Part shown: positions 7,870 to 11,846 of the stretch, piece by piece | Layout: each line of letters begins with the position of its first letter | How positions within the stretch are numbered: position 1 is the first letter of the stretch | Assembly: GCA_013361975.1 (NCBI GenBank) | Contig: JABFXB010000058.1 | Span: forward strand, 1 to 11,846 | Length of the DNA stretch: 11,846 nucleotides | DNA from: Dermatophilaceae bacterium | GTDB lineage: Bacteria > Actinomycetota > Actinomycetes > Actinomycetales > Dermatophilaceae | Direction of reading: 5' to 3' | Translations under genes and position numbers: made by a program | The notes under the pieces: model-generated | What the model was told of the DNA's origin: nothing | Databases searched by the model: none | The model's input: the letters and a program-made list of their open reading frames with translations, nothing else

Positions 7870-7898
7870 TTGTGAGTGAGTGCTCACTCATTCAGAAT
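7870..7898 (+). promoter_or_regulatory. Promoter of the tetR-ABC exporter operon
   Basis: TTGTGA (7870-7875) and CAGAAT (7893-7898) each match four of six bases of the -35 and -10 consensus and are exactly 17 bases apart. Transcription would start near 7905, which is a GTG in the tetR frame. The spacer holds the TetR-type palindrome, so promoter and operator overlap as expected for an autoregulated repressor. Confidence 0.55.
7873..7890. promoter_or_regulatory. TetR-family operator palindrome
   Basis: TGAGTGAG-TG-CTCACTCA is a perfect 8-base inverted repeat around a 2-base centre. Its size, symmetry and place directly upstream of a tetR gene, inside the promoter spacer, are typical of sites bound by TetR dimers. 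Binding by the encoded regulator is inferred. Confidence 0.75.
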
Positions 7899-7904
7899 GG
7901 TCCG

Positions 7905-8606
7905 GTGCGACAGCGATCGGGGCGCGCCGCGCCCATGCACCCGGACGACCGCCGGGAGTCCCTCATCGGCGTCTTCCTCGACCTCGCCCACCGCGAGGGG
8001 CGCCCACCGACGACGAGCGAGATCGCCCGCGAGGCGGGCGTCGCCGAGGGGACGATCTTCCGCGTCTTCGCCACCAAGGACGCCCTCCAGGACGAGGCGG
8101 TGCAGACCGCGTTCTGTCCCGCCCCGGTCAGGCGGTCCATCGCGGCCATCGGCACCGACCTGCCCCTGCGCGACCGGCTCGTCGCGTTCACGACCATCAT
8201 GCAGCGGCGCTTCACCGAGGTCTTCGGGCTGATGGGAGCGCTCGGTCTGACCGAGCCGCCGAACCGCGGGCCGCACCTCGCCTGCTACGCCGCCGGCCGG
8301 CACCTGCGCGGCGCGACCGACGCACCCGAGGCCGGCGCCGAGGACTGCGAGCCCCACCAGCCCCTCCTCGACACCATCCACCAGCTCGTCCTCGGCGAGT
8401 CCGACGCGTTCGTCGTGCCGGCCCGCGACGTCGTGCACCGCATCCGGCTGCTCTGCTTCTCGGGGAGCCATCCAGGCATCGCCGACGGCCGGACCCTCAC
8501 GCCCGAGGAGATCGTCGACACGGTGCTCTACGGCGTCGTCGCCCGCCCGCCGACCTGCTCCACCCACCACGCCGACCACACCCAGCGAAAGGCATCCGCA
8601 TGCTGA
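7905..8606 (+). CDS. TetR-family transcriptional repressor of the adjacent ABC exporter
   Basis: This predicted dimeric ligand-responsive repressor probably controls its own operon and the exporter genes behind it. From GTG 7905 it has 233 residues. The N-terminal helix-turn-helix lies at about residues 36-57 (TTSEIAREAGVAEGTIFRVF), followed by the lysine-containing TKDAL turn usual in TetR. The rest is the variable ligand-binding domain. GTG 7905 coincides with the predicted transcription start, which suggests leaderless translation. ATG 7935 (residue 11, MHPDDRR) is a plausible alternative and lacks a good ribosome binding site too; the frame is also open upstream to 7806, but that would include the promoter. 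The last 16 residues (218-233) are Cys/His-rich (C218, H221, H222, H225, C233). The stop overlaps the next start region. The ligand is unknown, probably a toxic compound exported by the pump. Confidence 0.88.
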   Translation: MRQRSGRAAPMHPDDRRESLIGVFLDLAHREGRPPTTSEIAREAGVAEGTIFRVFATKDALQDEAVQTAFCPAPVRRSIAAIGTDLPLRDRLVAFTTIMQRRFTEVFGLMGALGLTEPPNRGPHLACYAAGRHLRGATDAPEAGAEDCEPHQPLLDTIHQLVLGESDAFVVPARDVVHRIRLLCFSGSHPGIADGRTLTPEEIVDTVLYGVVARPPTCSTHHADHTQRKASAC

Positions 8607-10332
8607 TGCGACTGCTCCGCAGCCACCTGCGGCCCTACGGGGGCGAGATCTCGCTCATCGTGCTGCTGCAGCTCGTGAGCACCCTCGCCTCCCTCTACCT
8701 GCCGAGCCTCAACGGCGAGATCATCGACGACGGCGTGGCCAAGGGAGACACCGGCTTCATCGTGCGCCACGGCGGGCTCATGCTCGGCGTCAGCGTCGTG
8801 CAGATCGCTGCCGCGGTCGGCGCCACCTACCTCGCCGCGAAGGTCGCCATGGGGATGGGCCGCCAGCTGCGCGCGAACATCTTCGGCACCGTCGTCGACT
8901 ACTCCGCCCAGGAGGTCGCGAAGTTCGGGGCGCCGACGCTCATCTCGCGCAACACCAACGACGTGACCCAGGTGCAGATGGTGACGTTCATGGCGTTCGC
9001 GCTGCTCGTCACGACGCCGATCATGATGGTCGGCGGCGTCATCATGGCGCTGCGCGAGGACGTCGGCCTGTCGTGGCTCGTCGCGGTCGCGGTGCCGCTC
9101 CTCGGTCTCTGCGTCGGCCTCATCGTCTGGCGCATGGTGCCGTGGTTCGGCCGCATGCAGACCTCGCTCGACGGGGTGAACCGCGTGCTGCGCGAGCAGA
9201 TCACCGGCATCCGCGTCGTGCGCGCCTTCGTGCGCGAGGGCCACGAGGAGGAGCGGTTCTCCGAGGCCAACGCGACCTTGACCGAGGCGGGCCTGCGCGT
9301 CGGGCGGCTCATGTCGCTCGTCTTCCCGATCGTGATGTTCATCTTCAACGTCTCGTCGGTCGCGGTGCTGTGGTTCGGTGCGCACCGCATCGCCACGGGA
9401 GACATGCAGATCGGGGCGCTCACCGCCTTCCTCAGCTACCTCATCCAGATCCTGATGGGCGTCATGATGGCGACCTTCATGGCCACGATGATCCCGCGCG
9501 CCGCCGTGTCGGCCGGCCGCATCCAGGAGGTGCTCGACACGAGCTCGTCGGTCGGTGAGTCGGTGCAGCCGCTGCCCATCAAGGCGGCGCGGGCCGGCAT
9601 CGAGCTCGTCGACGTCGACTTCCACTACCCGGGCGCCGAGAACGCCGTGCTCCACGACGTCTCGTTCTCGGCCGAGCCCGGCCGCACGACGGCGATCATC
9701 GGCTCCACCGGAGCCGGCAAGACGACGCTCATCGGTCTCGTGCCGCGCCTCTTCGACGTGTCGTCGGGTCGGGTGAAGGTCGGCGGCGTCGACGTGCGCG
9801 ACCTCGCCCTCGACGCGCTGTGGGCGCGCATCGGCCTGGTGCCGCAGAAGCCGTACCTCTTCAGCGGCACCGTCGCGACGAACCTGCGCTACGGCAACCC
9901 CGACGCCACCGACGAGGAGCTCTGGGAGGCCCTGCGCATCGCGCAGGCCCAGGACTTCGTCGAGAGGATGGACGGCGGCCTCGACGCGCCGATCGCCCAG
10001 GGCGGCACCAACGTGTCGGGCGGCCAGCGGCAGCGCCTCGCCATCGCGCGTGCCGTCGTCAAGCGGCCCGACGTCTACCTCTTCGACGACTCGTTCTCGG
10101 CCCTCGACCTCGCGACCGACGCCCGCCTGAGGCAGGCGCTGCGACCGGTGACCCGCGAGAGCGCCGTCGTCATCGTGGCGCAGCGCGTCTCGACGATCGT
10201 CGACGCCGACCACATCGTCGTGCTCGAGGACGGCCGCGTCGTCGGCCAGGGCACCCATGACCAGCTCCTCGACTCCTGCGAGACCTACCAGGAGATCGTC
10301 GAGTCCCAGCGCAGCGCGGAGGAGGCGGCCTG

Positions 10333-10333
<1 letters not shown>
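8600..10333 (+). CDS. ABC exporter half-subunit with degenerate ATP site
   Basis: This 577-residue inner-membrane protein joins a six-helix transmembrane domain (about 15-305) to an ATPase domain (about 333-577). Together with the next gene product it should form an exporter of drugs, lipids or other hydrophobic compounds; the order and sizes resemble the mycobacterial Rv1273c/Rv1272c pair. Motifs: Walker A GSTGAGKTT (368-376), Q-loop Gln416, signature VSGGQ (472-476), Walker B YLFDD (493-497), D-loop SALD (500-503). The catalytic Glu after Walker B is Asp497, and the switch His is Gln528 (VAQRVST). Both changes are typical of the degenerate half of heterodimeric exporters such as TM287/288. 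ATG 8600 is preferred because GAAAGG lies 7 bases upstream; ATG 8606 overlaps the TetR stop TGA and is an alternative. Translation is coupled on both sides. Confidence 0.95.
10318..10325 (+). promoter_or_regulatory. Strong ribosome binding site of the second ABC gene
   Basis: GGAGGAGG lies inside the last codons of the first ABC gene, 7 bases before the ATG at 10333. The ATG shares its A with the upstream stop TGA (10331-10333). This indicates translational coupling and near equal production of the two subunits. Confidence 0.7.

Positions 10334-11846
<1,513 letters not shown>

Overview
This is a GC-rich stretch (roughly 70% G+C by eye) from an actinobacterium. GC-ending codons dominate, GTG starts and stop/start overlaps are frequent, and a BldG-type STAS protein sits divergently to an SftH/Hrq1-type helicase, a neighbourhood known from Streptomyces and relatives. 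Overall style suggests Micrococcales, perhaps an Intrasporangiaceae-like genus; that assignment is inference.

Left part, minus strand (1-5510). A large secreted subtilisin-like protease, cut off by the left window edge, carries a signal peptide, I9 propeptide, S8 catalytic triad, PA insert, Fn3-like domain and a PPC-like C-terminal domain. Upstream of it, also on the minus strand, is an 827-residue superfamily 2 DNA helicase with a C-terminal DUF1998/cysteine cluster.

Middle, plus strand (5701-7685). A BldG-like anti-sigma-factor antagonist, with the phosphorylatable serine at position 57, is followed without a gap by a class I SAM-dependent methyltransferase with an NPPF motif. The methyltransferase frame seems to begin at a CTG codon whose last two bases are shared with the upstream TGA. 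The 190-base space between helicase and STAS gene holds a repeated CGGTCAG..CACGTCG motif.

Right part, plus strand (7686-11846). A noncoding stretch carries four copies, two in each orientation, of a CCCGATCGAGAGAA element, arranged as nested inverted repeats. Next comes a TetR operator-promoter: a palindrome TGAGTGAG-TG-CTCACTCA lies between a -35-like and a -10-like box, with a GTG codon positioned for a leaderless start. A TetR regulator and two half-size ABC exporter subunits follow in one overlapping operon. The first ABC subunit has Asp instead of the catalytic Glu and Gln instead of the switch His, so the pair is expected to be a heterodimeric exporter with one degenerate ATP site. The second subunit is cut by the right edge.

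No clearly new defence or mobile system is visible. The most interesting items are the nested repeat cluster, the probable CTG start, and an octamer GTATGCCG that occurs six times in the coding regions, mostly at the cost of otherwise avoided codons.
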